Positions 1-9,039 are shown, counted from the first letter of the stretch. The stretch: DNA of 64,000 bases from an uncultured Chitinophagaceae bacterium (GCA_937873715.1 CALMYJ010000005.1:248001-312000); one strand, 5' to 3'. Made by a program: numbers and translations. The notes: generated by a model from the sequence alone, not told the origin.

Positions 1-1004
1 CAAAGCCATCAAGTGTAAATCCTACCGGCTACGGCGTTGCAGCACTGGCGCTGGATAGCCGTCATAACAGGTTGTATTTTGCACCGATGCATTTTTCTGA
101 AATTCGTTACCTGGATTTAAACAGCGCTATACCGGAATTTGTAACCATTAAAACCAACATCATCCCTGTGGCAGCCAAAAGCGCTTATGTGCCCGAAGAA
201 TCGCAGCTATCCCGTATGGCCATTGCGGCAGATGGATTTGGCTATGCCATAAGCAATGATGGCAACCATCTAATTCGTTTTTCTACCGGCAAAAAACCTG
301 TAGTACAAAACCTGGGCAACCTTATAGATGCGGAATCAAACAAAGGTATTTCGCTGCACAATAAATGCACCGGCTGGGGAGGCGATGTGCTGGCCGATGC
401 TTATGGCAGGCTGGTACTCATAAGCGCAGCACATAACATATTTGTAATTGATGTACATACAAGGATAGCCACCTATAAAGGCACCATCAGCGGCCTGCCT
501 TCTAATTATACCACTAATGGTGCTGTTGCAGATGCTAAGGGTAATATTATTGTAAGCAGTGCTAATGTGCTGGAGGGATTGTACGCAGTGGATTACAGCA
601 GCCTTAAAGCTGTAAAAGTACAGAGCACCGGTGCAAATTTTACCGCTTCGGATTTGGCCAATGCCAACATGCTATTACAAAACGAAAAAGATGCTGCTGT
701 AAAATTTGGTGATGTAAAACTGATGGAAGCACAGTTTGCCACAGCCGGGGCAAGGGTGTATCCTAACCCTGTACATAATAGCCAGTTCAATGTATCTTTT
801 GATCAAATGGAAACCGGTAAATACACAATTGTATTTGCCGACCTCAGCGGCAGGCAGTTGCTCTCAAAAATTATAGGTGTGGTAAAAGGCAACCAGGTAG
901 AGCAAATTCAATTAAACAGCAAACTATTACCCGGTACCTACATGATAAAAGTGCTTGATCAAAACAGGCGGCTTGCCTTTTCTGAAAAACTTGTAGTTAT
1001 GTAA
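1..1004 (+). CDS. T9SS type A sorting domain protein, 3' part only
   Basis: The frame is open from the left edge of the window (first full codon at base 3), so the N-terminus and signal peptide lie outside. The visible 333 residues begin with beta-propeller-like sequence (repeated NRLYFAP / YAVDYSS type strands) that resembles SMP-30/NHL or major-royal-jelly folds. They end with a typical type IX secretion C-terminal domain: YPNP-V, then an N-x-F-x-V strand, LSGRQL, and a closing GTYMIKV and EKLVV. In this family the C-terminal domain targets the protein for secretion through the outer membrane and is then cleaved. The ATG at 72 is internal. A terminator follows at 1029. The propeller assignment is tentative. 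Confidence 0.8.
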   Translation, partial: KPSSVNPTGYGVAALALDSRHNRLYFAPMHFSEIRYLDLNSAIPEFVTIKTNIIPVAAKSAYVPEESQLSRMAIAADGFGYAISNDGNHLIRFSTGKKPVVQNLGNLIDAESNKGISLHNKCTGWGGDVLADAYGRLVLISAAHNIFVIDVHTRIATYKGTISGLPSNYTTNGAVADAKGNIIVSSANVLEGLYAVDYSSLKAVKVQSTGANFTASDLANANMLLQNEKDAAVKFGDVKLMEAQFATAGARVYPNPVHNSQFNVSFDQMETGKYTIVFADLSGRQLLSKIIGVVKGNQVEQIQLNSKLLPGTYMIKVLDQNRRLAFSEKLVVM

Positions 1005-1028
1005 TGGTTATATGGGTTGATAAGTAAG

Positions 1029-1053
1029 GGCTGCACCAGGTGCAGCCTTTTTT
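1029..1053 (+). terminator. Intrinsic terminator after the T9SS protein
   Basis: GGCTGCACC and GGTGCAGCC form a GC-rich hairpin followed directly by six T, 25 bases after the stop codon. Confidence 0.85.
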
Positions 1054-1079
1054 ATGTTTTAATATTATATAGCATGTTT

Positions 1080-1087
1080 TAATTTTG
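1080..1087 (+). promoter_or_regulatory. Bacteroidota -7 box ahead of the 1135 gene
   Basis: TAATTTTG fits the TAnnTTTG consensus. It lies 47 bases before the ATG at 1135. No convincing TTG -33 element is seen. Confidence 0.5.
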
Positions 1088-1134
1088 AAAAAAAATAGTC
1101 GTGTTATTCAACGCTTTCATCGCTATACAACAAC

Positions 1135-1698
1135 ATGCAGGATATAGAACCATATTACAACTGGCGGCATTTGTACACCGCAGAGGAAGATGAGCGTTCA
1201 CCTTTTTATGGCCGTACTTACAGTGAGTTTGAGTTTTCGCAAACCGTATATAACTATTACATACATCCGCAGTGGGATGAGTTTGGCAGTCGCACCCTGT
1301 ATATGAAAATATTGTTTGCCGATTACGAGCAAGGGTTTGCCATACTGGAACTTATAGGCGAATGGAATGATGCCATTGAAAATGATATTATGACGCTGCG
1401 CCGGGATATTACCGATAAAATGTTTGCAGAAGGTATAACCAAATTTATACTCATTGCCGAAAATGTACTCAATTTTCATGGCAGTGATGATAGCTATTAC
1501 GAAGAATGGCTGGAGCAGCTGGAAGATGAAGGTGGCTGGGTGGTAATTGTAGATATGCCCCAGCAAAGCCAGTACGATTTTAAGCGCATGCGCCTTACCA
1601 ATTATGTTCCCCTGCTCGATTTTGAACAATGGCGTACACTAAAGCCCGAACTGGTTTTTCAGCAGGTAGATAACTGGATGTTGCGCCAGTTGAAATGA
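1135..1698 (+). CDS. Conserved hypothetical protein, 187 aa
   Basis: I do not recognise a characterised family. The protein is soluble and acidic, with no signal peptide or membrane segment. It is rich in aromatic residues near the N-terminus (YYNWRHLY, YNYYIHPQWDEFG). A central alternating strand/helix pattern (ILFADYEQGFAILELIG, KFILIAENVLNFHG, GWVVIVDMP) suggests a small alpha/beta fold, and the C-terminus ends QVDNWMLRQLK. It has its own promoter-like box and converges on the DUF1275 gene, so it is probably a single-gene transcript. The start is the ATG that gives a normal N-terminus. Proteins like this are probably lineage-specific to Bacteroidota, which is an inference. Confidence 0.7.
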   Translation: MQDIEPYYNWRHLYTAEEDERSPFYGRTYSEFEFSQTVYNYYIHPQWDEFGSRTLYMKILFADYEQGFAILELIGEWNDAIENDIMTLRRDITDKMFAEGITKFILIAENVLNFHGSDDSYYEEWLEQLEDEGGWVVIVDMPQQSQYDFKRMRLTNYVPLLDFEQWRTLKPELVFQQVDNWMLRQLK

Positions 1699-1727
1699 AA
1701 AAGCATACCCCTTACTGTGAGGTATGC
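1698..1727 (-). terminator. Terminator of the leftward Usp/lipocalin/YoaK operon
   Basis: GCATACC at 1703 pairs with GGTATGC at 1721. Read leftward, the hairpin is followed by five T (1698-1702). It lies in the gap between convergent genes, and the rightward side has no T run. Confidence 0.6.
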
Positions 1728-1756
1728 CTTGCACAAGTTTCATACGGCAAATATTT

Positions 1757-2575
1757 TTACCAGCTATTGGCTACATTTTCAGAAGCAGGTATTCTTTCTT
1801 TAAGGCCTGCAAGATTTTCTTTTTGCTGCCGCCTTGCAGTACGGGATTTATTGCGGCTGGTGCTGATGTAGCGCATGATGCGTATCTTATACAGGTCGTA
1901 AAAAATTACAACAACCAGGAACAGGCTCACAATGTAAAACATCTTGAACTGCATGTGAAAATAGGTTAGCCCCGAAATAACCGCACCAGTGATGTAAGCA
2001 ATACAAATGGAAGACAAGAGTTTGGCTTTGCCACGCAACTCTTTGTTATCCCTGAACTCTTTACGGGTAAACATTGAAAACAATATGCCTAAATCGGTGG
2101 TAATACCCGTTAAGTGTGTTGTTTTAACGGTAAAATTGGAAATGCTGGCGGTGAGGCCGTTTTGCAGGCCCATTGCAAATAGCATCAGCGATAAAAGTAA
2201 TTCAGTTTCTGTAAGTGTTTCGGTATAAAAAAACTGGCCATACACCCCTACGGTTAAAAGGCATGCTATTTCCAGCACAATAGGCATGGCGTGTGCCAGG
2301 TAGGTACTGCGTTGATTAAAATGTATAACAATAAGGTTGGATACAAAGCTCCCGAAGAAAAATAGAAATATCCACGAAAATACCACCGCTGCCTGGTACC
2401 AGTTGCCTTTAACAATTTCGGCAGCCAGTACGGCAAAATGCCCGGTAATATTGGAAGTGAAGGTAAAAAATATCAGCAGCGAGGCAATGTTTACCATGCC
2501 TGCCGAAAATGCTGTTAGTACACCCAGCCGGATATTATCTTCAAGTGTTCTGCTATTGCTAAATTTCCTGAGCAT
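1757..2575 (-). CDS. YoaK/DUF1275 family membrane protein
   Basis: 272 aa with about six hydrophobic segments. Features typical of DUF1275 are visible: an early SAGMVNIASLLIF segment, TSNITGH (the conserved N-x-TG around the second helix), LLSLMLFAMGLQNGL, and TTHLTGITTDLG. Members are predicted inner-membrane proteins of unknown transport role. This is the last gene of a tight leftward trio, 8 bases after the lipocalin-like gene, and a terminator lies beyond it at 1698-1727. The C-terminal 45 residues are basic and polar and probably cytoplasmic. Confidence 0.85.
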   Translation of the reverse strand: MLRKFSNSRTLEDNIRLGVLTAFSAGMVNIASLLIFFTFTSNITGHFAVLAAEIVKGNWYQAAVVFSWIFLFFFGSFVSNLIVIHFNQRSTYLAHAMPIVLEIACLLTVGVYGQFFYTETLTETELLLSLMLFAMGLQNGLTASISNFTVKTTHLTGITTDLGILFSMFTRKEFRDNKELRGKAKLLSSICIAYITGAVISGLTYFHMQFKMFYIVSLFLVVVIFYDLYKIRIMRYISTSRNKSRTARRQQKENLAGLKERIPASENVANSW

Positions 2576-2583
2576 TGTATCAA

Positions 2584-3051
2584 TTATTTACATTTTTCAA
2601 AAGTCAAATTAGCGATACCCCTGGCTTGTATATCCGATTCAAAGTCGAGTACAAGGTTATTATTGTCAAGTTTGCTAAGGATAAATTTTTCCGTTACAGC
2701 ATTGGCGTATTTTACCTGCAGGATGTTTCCCCTGCCCTTAATGCTCCAGTGTACTATTCTTTCTGAACTGTCACTTTTGAGGCATAGCTTTCCATCGGGA
2801 TAAAAAATCCAGGTTTCACCCTGGTGAAAAAGTATGTCTTCTGAGTTCGAAACCTTATGCAGGCTGCCTTCGTACTGCCTGTTGATACCGGATGATTCAA
2901 TAGATTGTTCATCCTCGTATGACCAGGTTAATTCTTTCCATTGCCCTGCAATGAGCATTTCAGGCTCCGAAGATTTGGTAACCATGATGGTAAAACTCAT
3001 CAGCCCCACGCTAAAAACAAATATGTATATCAGCCAAAATTTCATAACCAC
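2584..3051 (-). CDS. Small secreted lipocalin-like protein, 155 aa
   Basis: An N-terminal hydrophobic stretch (residues 3-24, FWLIYIFVFSVGLMSF) acts as signal or anchor. It is followed by an all-beta pattern with a GQWKELTWSYEDE opening and later strands GETWIFYPDGKLCLK and IVHWSIKGRGNILQVKY. The layout of W/G near the first strand and 'F/Y PDG' in the middle is like Bacteroidota lipocalin-like lipoproteins, but no lipobox cysteine is seen. The second ATG (3045) is an equally good start. It sits 18 bases after the Usp-like gene and 8 before the YoaK gene, so the three are co-transcribed. Confidence 0.6.
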   Translation of the reverse strand: MVMKFWLIYIFVFSVGLMSFTIMVTKSSEPEMLIAGQWKELTWSYEDEQSIESSGINRQYEGSLHKVSNSEDILFHQGETWIFYPDGKLCLKSDSSERIVHWSIKGRGNILQVKYANAVTEKFILSKLDNNNLVLDFESDIQARGIANLTFEKCK

Positions 3052-3069
3052 TTTATTTTCCTGTTTTAT

Positions 3070-3570
3070 TCAATTGGTGGCTACGCCCCTGAAAAATAAC
3101 TCGGCAAGCCTGCCTTTTTCGGGCATCAGGGTTTCCATGTTCCACTCTATTTGCTCTGTTTTTAGTTTGCTTTTTTTGATAAAGGGCACTACATCAAAAC
3201 TTTTACTCGATTTAATTTGCAGCTTATACGAGGCTGGGATGCAGGCCATGTCAAAGCGGTTGGCTTCTACATAGTTATTAAACGATGTCTGTGTGAAGCC
3301 GGTAAAAATATCCTTGCGTATAGAGTTGATATGCGAAGCATATTTATTTTTAAGCACATTGCAGGCATCTTCAAAATCGGTATTGGTTAATGATTGTATG
3401 AGTGAAGCTTTTGAAAAAAACAGTAACTCCGAAATTGAACTGGTAAGTGTTACGCCATGCAGTAAAACGATATCGTATTTCCAGCCATCATTGTTTTGGC
3501 TTAAAATTGACTTTAATAAATTGAGCGATTCAATAGAAAAATCGGTTGGCAGCAGAATTTTCTTTTTCAT
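3070..3570 (-). CDS. Degenerate universal-stress-protein-like protein
   Basis: 166 aa. The first strand (KKKILLPTDFSIESLNLL) is the standard Usp opening, and a second strand, YDIVLLHGV, follows. The C-terminal half lacks the G-x2-G-x9-G(S/T) nucleotide-binding motif and ends without the usual last strand, so ATP binding is doubtful. It is first in a leftward operon with the lipocalin-like and YoaK genes. A TAGCTTTG -7 box lies 25 bases upstream, preceded by phased ATTAGAR repeats. The two-component gene pair lies just upstream, which suggests, but does not prove, that the response regulator controls this operon. Confidence 0.65.
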   Translation of the reverse strand: MKKKILLPTDFSIESLNLLKSILSQNNDGWKYDIVLLHGVTLTSSISELLFFSKASLIQSLTNTDFEDACNVLKNKYASHINSIRKDIFTGFTQTSFNNYVEANRFDMACIPASYKLQIKSSKSFDVVPFIKKSKLKTEQIEWNMETLMPEKGRLAELFFRGVATN

Positions 3571-3595
3571 TTTTTTGAATTTTTGATTCAGCTAA

Positions 3596-3603
3596 CAAAG
3601 CTA
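3596..3603 (-). promoter_or_regulatory. -7 box of the Usp-like operon
   Basis: Read leftward this is TAGCTTTG, a match to TAnnTTTG, 25 bases before the start codon. There is no TTG at the -33 position; an ATTAGAG repeat sits there instead. Confidence 0.55.
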
Positions 3604-3613
3604 CCTGCCGGGT

Positions 3614-3685
3614 ATTAGAGGGGTATAAGGGAGAAATTAAAATGTCATTAGAATAAACACAGATGAGATTAGAATCGGATTAGAA
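3614..3685. repeat. Helically phased ATTAGAR direct repeats
   Basis: ATTAGAG at 3614 and ATTAGAA at 3647, 3668 and 3679. Start-to-start spacings are 33, 21 and 11 bases, all near multiples of one DNA helical turn. They lie upstream of the Usp-like operon's -7 box and look like a stacked activator site of the kind OmpR-family regulators use. Confidence 0.5.
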
Positions 3686-3722
3686 AATTCGGTACAGTTG
3701 AATTCAGTATATTGATATTGAG

Positions 3723-3797
3723 TGGATTATATGCATGAAAGCTGTATATTTTCTTTTGTGTATATATGTTTAATTCTTTGGATTATAACTGGATTAT
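3723..3797. repeat. TGGATTAT direct repeats
   Basis: Three copies at 3723, 3779 and 3790. The last two are exactly 11 bases apart. They share the gap between the histidine kinase stop codon and the Usp-like operon promoter with the ATTAGAR repeats. Confidence 0.4.
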
Positions 3798-3854
3798 CGT
3801 TAAACAAATCTTGCTGCTTTAAATTTTAATTATTTCTATGTGTGTGAGGCTGTA

Positions 3855-5225
3855 CTAAATTTCGTAGTTGCCTATGGGTAAATTTATTTGTACCGTAGTG
3901 CCACTGTCCAACAGTGAGGATACAATGATTTCGCCATTGTGCATTTTAATAATGTTGTTGGTTAGTGGCAGCCCAATGCCATAGCCCTCGTAATTTTTGG
4001 TATTGGAGGCCCTGAAGAATGGATCGTAAATGTATTTTAATTCGCTTTCGGGTATACCAATACCACTGTCTTTTACAATTACAATCACTTTATTATCCGA
4101 TGCCCCGATGGAAACATACACAGTTTTATAATTGGAGTATTTGCAGGCATTACTGATAATATTGGTGAGTGCAAGATGCAACAGTTGTTCATTGCCCTTC
4201 ACTTTAAGTTTAACCGGGTTTTCGGGCAGCAGGCTGGTGTCGATAAAAATTTTGCTATCCGGGTTAATTTTTTCTATCGTTTCTTTTACATCCCACAGCA
4301 ACTGGTCGATGCGTACTTTGTCGAATTTTTGGATTTTACCATTAAAGCCCGTTTGGGCCAGGAAGAGCAGCGCTTTGGTTTTTTTATCCAGTTTTTCCGC
4401 TTCATCCAGTACAATTTTTATGGTTTCAATATACTCTTCGGTACTGCGTATTTTCGACAGGGCTACATCTGCCTCACCTATTATAGCGGTAAGGGGTGTA
4501 CGCAGTTCGTGTGAGGCATTGCTTACAAAATTATTCTGCGTTTCAAACGATGTTTCAATACGGTTAAGCATATCATTAAAAGTAACAGACAGTTCATTCA
4601 ACTCATCATTTTTGTTGGTAACCGGCAGTCGTAAATGCAGGTTTTCGGAGCTTATCTGCTTTACCCTTTCCGTAATTTTTGTAATCGGCTTAAATACGTA
4701 TTTGGAAAAATAAATGGCAATACCCAGCGAAAGTATAAAAGCTGCTGCTATGGCCAGTACCAGGGTACGCTTAAGGTACACCGCATGGTGTACTTCGTAA
4801 TAGTTTTCTGCCGAGGTTATTACTATAAAATTACCTTTTGAACTGCTGTATTTAATCCCTTTGTAAAAAAGGCTCCGGTAGTGGTATTCTGCTTTGCCTT
4901 CATCAATGATTGTTTTAAAAAAGTCTACCGGTATATTCATTTTGGCAGATACCTTGTAAAAATTTTCGCCTGGCTCCAGCTTAAAAATATAGTCTTTCTC
5001 ATGCGGTAATTTTTCGAAAAATTCATCTCTTAAATCCCGGGCATCGGGGCTTACGTTTTCCTCCAATTCTGTTTTAGCGGTGGTGATGGCCCTTATTTCA
5101 AGCAGTTTGTAAAAATCTTCGTACGAATAATTGGATACCGACAGGTAAATGAACACACTGAAAATAAGAATGATGGCAAAAAAAGCCGATAGCAGCAGTA
5201 TGGTTGTTTTAGACTGCGTTTTCAT
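3855..5225 (-). CDS. Sensor histidine kinase (two-component, OmpR-partner type)
   Basis: 456 aa. Membrane helices lie near residues 8-30 and 153-175, flanking a periplasmic sensor of about 120 residues. A HAMP domain follows (KPITKITERVKQISSENL), then a HisKA box SHELRTP with phospho-acceptor His239, and a HATPase_c domain with the N box (ISNACKYS), DSGIGIP and GIGLPL glycine boxes. It autophosphorylates and passes phosphate to the response regulator encoded just upstream; the gap is 41 bases. The overall layout resembles CusS/ArlS-type kinases. The signal cannot be told from sequence, and no metal-binding motif is evident in the sensor region. Confidence 0.93.
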   Translation of the reverse strand: MKTQSKTTILLLSAFFAIILIFSVFIYLSVSNYSYEDFYKLLEIRAITTAKTELEENVSPDARDLRDEFFEKLPHEKDYIFKLEPGENFYKVSAKMNIPVDFFKTIIDEGKAEYHYRSLFYKGIKYSSSKGNFIVITSAENYYEVHHAVYLKRTLVLAIAAAFILSLGIAIYFSKYVFKPITKITERVKQISSENLHLRLPVTNKNDELNELSVTFNDMLNRIETSFETQNNFVSNASHELRTPLTAIIGEADVALSKIRSTEEYIETIKIVLDEAEKLDKKTKALLFLAQTGFNGKIQKFDKVRIDQLLWDVKETIEKINPDSKIFIDTSLLPENPVKLKVKGNEQLLHLALTNIISNACKYSNYKTVYVSIGASDNKVIVIVKDSGIGIPESELKYIYDPFFRASNTKNYEGYGIGLPLTNNIIKMHNGEIIVSSLLDSGTTVQINLPIGNYEI

Positions 5226-5266
5226 TCCTCATCAAGTTTAAAAAATTTAATATCGGTTAATGCCGC

Positions 5267-5965
5267 TTAGGTTTCTTTCAGCACATAGCCCATGCCAATT
5301 ACAGTATGTATCAGTTTATTATTTTGATGGCTGTCTATTTTTTTACGCAGATAGTTTACATATACATCCACCACATTAGTACCCATGTCAAAATGTACAC
5401 CCCATACTTCTTCCAAAATTTCTATGCGGGACAGCACTTTGTTTTTGTTTTTTAAAAAATATAGTAACAACCGGTATTCGGTGGTGGTTAGCGATATTTC
5501 CCTGCCATCTCTCACTAGGGTTTTGGTATAATCATTTAGTTCAAGGTTATCTATCCGGTAAATATTTTCCTCCGATTGTTCGGGCGCCGCCACAGAATGC
5601 CCTTCGGTACGCCGCAGCAGCGTTCGTATACGGGCCAGCAGTTCAATAAACTTAAAGGGTTTTACCAGGTAGTCATCTGCGCCATTCTCAAGCCCTAAAA
5701 CAATATTTTCAGGCGTGCCCAGTGCCGTTAAAAATAATATAGGTATAGCCGTGTTTTCGCTGCGTATAGCTTTGCATACCTCCAGGCCGTTCATGGCAGG
5801 CAGCATAATGTCCAGCACTACAAGGTCGTAACTGCCTTCAAGCAGCATTTGAAGCCCGGTTTGCCCGTCAAACGATACCGTTACTTCAAAGCCCTCCTCT
5901 GTAAGTCCTTTTTTTATAAAAGAAACCACATGGGTTTCATCTTCTATCAGCAATATTTTTTTCAT
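5267..5965 (-). CDS. OmpR/PhoB-family response regulator
   Basis: 232 aa from the chosen ATG at 5965 (MKKILLIEDE). An in-frame ATG five codons earlier is less likely. The receiver domain holds the acidic pair E8/D9, phospho-acceptor Asp52 in VVLDIMLP, the T/S at LFLTALG and the K of VKPF. The C-terminal winged helix (about 135-232) carries LTTTEYRLLLYFLKN and the recognition helix ending VDVYVNYLRKKI. It is transcribed with the histidine kinase. Direct repeats spaced near 11 bases around 3614-3797 are candidate binding sites. Confidence 0.95.
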   Translation of the reverse strand: MKKILLIEDETHVVSFIKKGLTEEGFEVTVSFDGQTGLQMLLEGSYDLVVLDIMLPAMNGLEVCKAIRSENTAIPILFLTALGTPENIVLGLENGADDYLVKPFKFIELLARIRTLLRRTEGHSVAAPEQSEENIYRIDNLELNDYTKTLVRDGREISLTTTEYRLLLYFLKNKNKVLSRIEILEEVWGVHFDMGTNVVDVYVNYLRKKIDSHQNNKLIHTVIGMGYVLKET

Positions 5966-6119
5966 GTTGCTTTTGAGCATTTTACCAGGTAATGCACCCA
6001 GGGGTATACTTTTAACTGTTGTATCTTACCCGTGTTGTTGTAAAAAGCAATATCCTGCAGTATTAAGTGGTTGCAATGGCAAACAATACCAGTAGAATTC
6101 TTAAACAATAATAAACTAA

Positions 6120-6140
6120 AAATAACAAGCCCTGTTATTT
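6120..6140. promoter_or_regulatory. Inverted repeat AAATAACA-N5-TGTTATTT
   Basis: Perfect 8-base arms around AGCCC. It lies about 92 bases upstream of the sdhC -7 box and 155 upstream of the regulator gene, and may be an operator or hairpin. Confidence 0.4.
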
Positions 6141-6232
6141 GTTGCAAATATGATTAAGCCATAGTACATTGATACACTACCTTCGATTGCGTAAAAATTT
6201 ATACGAAAATTAAATTTTGAGCATTCATGCCG

Positions 6233-6240
6233 TACTTTTG
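6233..6240 (+). promoter_or_regulatory. sdh operon -7 box
   Basis: TACTTTTG, a full match to TAnnTTTG, 27 bases before the sdhC ATG at 6268. This placement argues against the upstream in-frame TTG at 6217 being the start. Confidence 0.65.
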
Positions 6241-6267
6241 CGCCAATCATTAAATATCTACTGCTGT

Positions 6268-6981
6268 ATGACCTGGAATTCCTTCTTTACCTCTTCGATT
6301 GGGAAAAAATTTATTATGGGCCTTACCGGTTTATCCCTCGTAAGTTTCCTCATTGTGCATTGCGGTATAAATGCGATGATATTTTTTAACGATGGAGGCG
6401 ATACATTTAACCATTGGGCTCATTTTATGGGTACCAATCTTATCATTCGTACTTTGGAAATTGGCCTTTTCGCTGGTTTTTTGATACATATAGTACAGGG
6501 GCTGGTACTTTGGGCGCAAAACAAAAGTGCAAGGCCGGTTAAATACGCACAATCTGCGGCCAACACCAACAGTAAATGGTACAGCCGCAGCATGGGCCTG
6601 CTGGGTACCCTTATTCTCCTGTTTCTTATCCTGCATATTTATCATTTTTGGACACCCTCAAGGCTGGGCGGTATTGCCGGTATTCATTCACTGGAAGAAA
6701 CTACCCTGGCCAGCTATAACAATCAGTCGGCACATAACCTGTACCGTGAAATGCAGGTGGTATTTGAAGATAACTTAGTAGTGGTGCTCATTTATATAGC
6801 AGGTGTGATATCGCTTGGCTGGCACCTGGTGCATGGGTTTCAAAGTGCTTTTCAAACCTTTGGCCTCAACCATAAACGCTACACCCCACTCATCAATACG
6901 GTGGGTATCGCTTTTTCAGTAATTGTGTCAATTCTGTTTGCCCTTATGCCCCTGGCATTTTACTTTAAGTGGATAGCGTAA
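6268..6981 (+). CDS. sdhC: Succinate dehydrogenase cytochrome b subunit
   Basis: 237 aa with five hydrophobic helices. It is the one-chain membrane anchor (type B, di-haem) usual in Bacteroidota, which explains why no sdhD follows. Candidate haem-ligand histidines lie in separate helices: FLIVHCGINAM, GFLIHIVQGL, LILHIYHFW and GWHLVHGFQS. It binds the SdhA/SdhB catalytic pair at the inner membrane and passes electrons to menaquinone. The start at MTWNSFF is chosen because it gives the usual short cytoplasmic N-terminus (SSIGKKFIMGLTGL) and lies downstream of the -7 box. It is the first gene of the sdhC-sdhA-GT-sdhB operon. Confidence 0.93.
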   Translation: MTWNSFFTSSIGKKFIMGLTGLSLVSFLIVHCGINAMIFFNDGGDTFNHWAHFMGTNLIIRTLEIGLFAGFLIHIVQGLVLWAQNKSARPVKYAQSAANTNSKWYSRSMGLLGTLILLFLILHIYHFWTPSRLGGIAGIHSLEETTLASYNNQSAHNLYREMQVVFEDNLVVVLIYIAGVISLGWHLVHGFQSAFQTFGLNHKRYTPLINTVGIAFSVIVSILFALMPLAFYFKWIA

Positions 6982-7056
6982 ACTTTTTACCGCTTTAAAA
7001 GTTATTAGATATACAAATTGTATAATTAAATATTTCAACTGCAAATACTCAACGAT

Positions 7057-9033
7057 ATGGCTTTAAATTCAAAAATTCCATCCGGTGAAATGAGCGAAAA
7101 GTGGGAAGACTACAAAGGGCATGTAAAACTAGTAAACCCCGCCAATAAGCGAAAACTGGAAGTGATTGTAGTAGGTACCGGTCTCGCCGGTTCCGCTGCA
7201 GCAGCATCTCTTGGCGAAATGGGGTACAAGGTAAAAGCATTTTGTTTCCAGGATAGCCCACGCCGTGCCCACAGTATTGCCGCACAGGGGGGTATCAATG
7301 CAGCTAAAAATTATCAAAACGATGGCGATTCGGTTTTCCGCCTGTTTTATGATACAGTAAAAGGTGGTGATTACAGGGCCCGTGAAGCCAATGTACACCG
7401 CCTGGCAGAAGTGAGTGCCAATATAATTGATCAGTGTGTGGCACAGGGTGTACCTTTTGCAAGAGAATACGGTGGCCTGCTGAGTAACCGCTCTTTTGGC
7501 GGCACACAGGTGCAGCGTACATTTTATGCTGCCGGGCAAACCGGTCAGCAACTGCTGCTAGGTGCTTACAGCGCCCTGGAAAGGCAGGTGGCATTAGGCA
7601 ATGTAACTATGTACAGCCGCCACGAAATGCTCGAAGTGGTATTGATAGAAGGTAAGGCCCGGGGTATCATTGTACGCAACCTGGTAACCGGCAAAACAGA
7701 ACGTCATTTCGGCCATGCGGTACTGTTATGTACAGGCGGCTATGGCAATGTGTTTTACCTAAGTACCAATGCAATGGGCAGTAATGTAACGGCTGCCTGG
7801 AAAGCACATAAAAAAGGCGCTTATTTTGGTAACCCCTGTTTTACCCAAATTCATCCTACATGCATCCCTGTTAGTGGTGAGTACCAGAGTAAGCTTACGT
7901 TGATGAGTGAAAGTTTGCGCAATGATGGCCGCATTTGGGTGCCAAAACAAAAAGACGATAAACGTAAACCTGCCGATATACCTGAAGAGGAAAGAGATTA
8001 TTACCTGGAAAGAAGGTATCCCGCCTTTGGTAACCTGGTGCCCAGGGATGTGGCCTCGAGGGCGGCGAAGGAAAGATGTGATGCCGGTTATGGTGTAGGT
8101 ACCACCAAAATGGCGGTATACCTTGATTATGCCGACGCCATAAGGCGCTATGGCAAAATTGAGGCAGGTAAGCAGGGGCTGGCCAATGTGGATGAAGCCA
8201 CCATTATCAAAATGGGTAAAGAGGTGGTAAAGGAAAAATATGGTAACCTGTTTGATATGTACGAAAAAATAACCGGCGAAAATCCATACGAAACACCAAT
8301 GCGTATTTACCCGGCTGTGCATTACACGATGGGTGGCCTTTGGGTAGATTATGAACTGATGACAAGTGTAAAAGGCCTGTATGCCCTGGGCGAAGCCAAC
8401 TTTAGCGATCATGGTGCTAACAGGCTCGGTGCCTCAGCACTCATGCAGGGCCTTGCCGATGGTTATTTTGTAATACCCTACACACTGGGTAATTACCTGG
8501 CTGATGAAATACGTACGCCTGCCATACCCACCACACACCCGGCATTTGAAGAAGCCGAAAAAACAGTGAACGACCGTATCAATACGCTGATGAATATTAA
8601 GGGTAAGCAGTCGGTTGAAAGCTTCCACAAGCGCCTGGGTAAAATTATGTGGGATAAATGCGGTATGGCCCGTAACGAAGCCGGCCTGAAGCAGGCTATT
8701 GCGGAAATACAGCAACTCAAAAAAGAATTTTGGAGCGATGTACGCATCCCCGGCGAAGTAAATGAAATGAATCCTGAACTGGATAAAGCTGGTCGTGTAG
8801 CCGATTTTATCGAATTAGGCGAACTGATGTGCCGTGATGCATTGAACAGGATGGAAAGTTGTGGCGGCCACTTTAGGGAAGAAAGCCAGACAGAGGAAGG
8901 CGAGGCAAAACGGGACGATGAAAACTTTAGCTATGTAGCTGCCTGGGAATACAAAGCCGAAAGCGAATGGGAGCTGCATAAAGAAGAACTGACATTTGAA
9001 GTGGTAAAACCTACCCAGCGCTCCTACAAATAA
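7057..9033 (+). CDS. sdhA: Succinate dehydrogenase/fumarate reductase flavoprotein subunit
   Basis: 658 aa. It has the N-terminal FAD-binding [11 protein letters not shown] (residues 40-50) and [11 protein letters not shown] with His72 as the likely covalent FAD attachment. The active-site stretch HYTMGG and the closing segments [18 protein letters not shown] and a helical C-terminal domain are also visible. It oxidises succinate to fumarate (or the reverse) on the cytoplasmic face of the membrane. Bacteroidota SdhA proteins are usually about 640-660 residues, so it is full length. It follows sdhC by 75 bases and precedes an inserted glycosyltransferase gene by 6 bases. Confidence 0.97.
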   Translation: MALNSKIPSGEMSEKWEDYKGHVKLVNPANKRKLEVIVVGTGLAGSAAAASLGEMGYKVKAFCFQDSPRRAHSIAAQGGINAAKNYQNDGDSVFRLFYDTVKGGDYRAREANVHRLAEVSANIIDQCVAQGVPFAREYGGLLSNRSFGGTQVQRTFYAAGQTGQQLLLGAYSALERQVALGNVTMYSRHEMLEVVLIEGKARGIIVRNLVTGKTERHFGHAVLLCTGGYGNVFYLSTNAMGSNVTAAWKAHKKGAYFGNPCFTQIHPTCIPVSGEYQSKLTLMSESLRNDGRIWVPKQKDDKRKPADIPEEERDYYLERRYPAFGNLVPRDVASRAAKERCDAGYGVGTTKMAVYLDYADAIRRYGKIEAGKQGLANVDEATIIKMGKEVVKEKYGNLFDMYEKITGENPYETPMRIYPAVHYTMGGLWVDYELMTSVKGLYALGEANFSDHGANRLGASALMQGLADGYFVIPYTLGNYLADEIRTPAIPTTHPAFEEAEKTVNDRINTLMNIKGKQSVESFHKRLGKIMWDKCGMARNEAGLKQAIAEIQQLKKEFWSDVRIPGEVNEMNPELDKAGRVADFIELGELMCRDALNRMESCGGHFREESQTEEGEAKRDDENFSYVAAWEYKAESEWELHKEELTFEVVKPTQRSYK

Positions 9034-9039
9034 GCAACT

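Larger units (their letters stand above)
5966..6267. other. Divergent intergenic region, regulator and sdh promoters
   Basis: About 300 bases between the leftward response regulator gene and sdhC. It holds the sdhC -7 box at 6233 and an inverted repeat at 6120-6140. No RNA gene or credible small ORF was seen. Confidence 0.6.

Noticed and set aside
3614..3797. CRISPR-like array from the short repeats
   Set aside because: Repeat units are 7-8 bases with unequal spacing near multiples of 11; no 25-40 base repeats or cas genes.
7759..8412. A 217-codon open frame on the minus strand
   Set aside because: Lies wholly antisense to sdhA; translation is cysteine/histidine/phenylalanine rich with no family resemblance.
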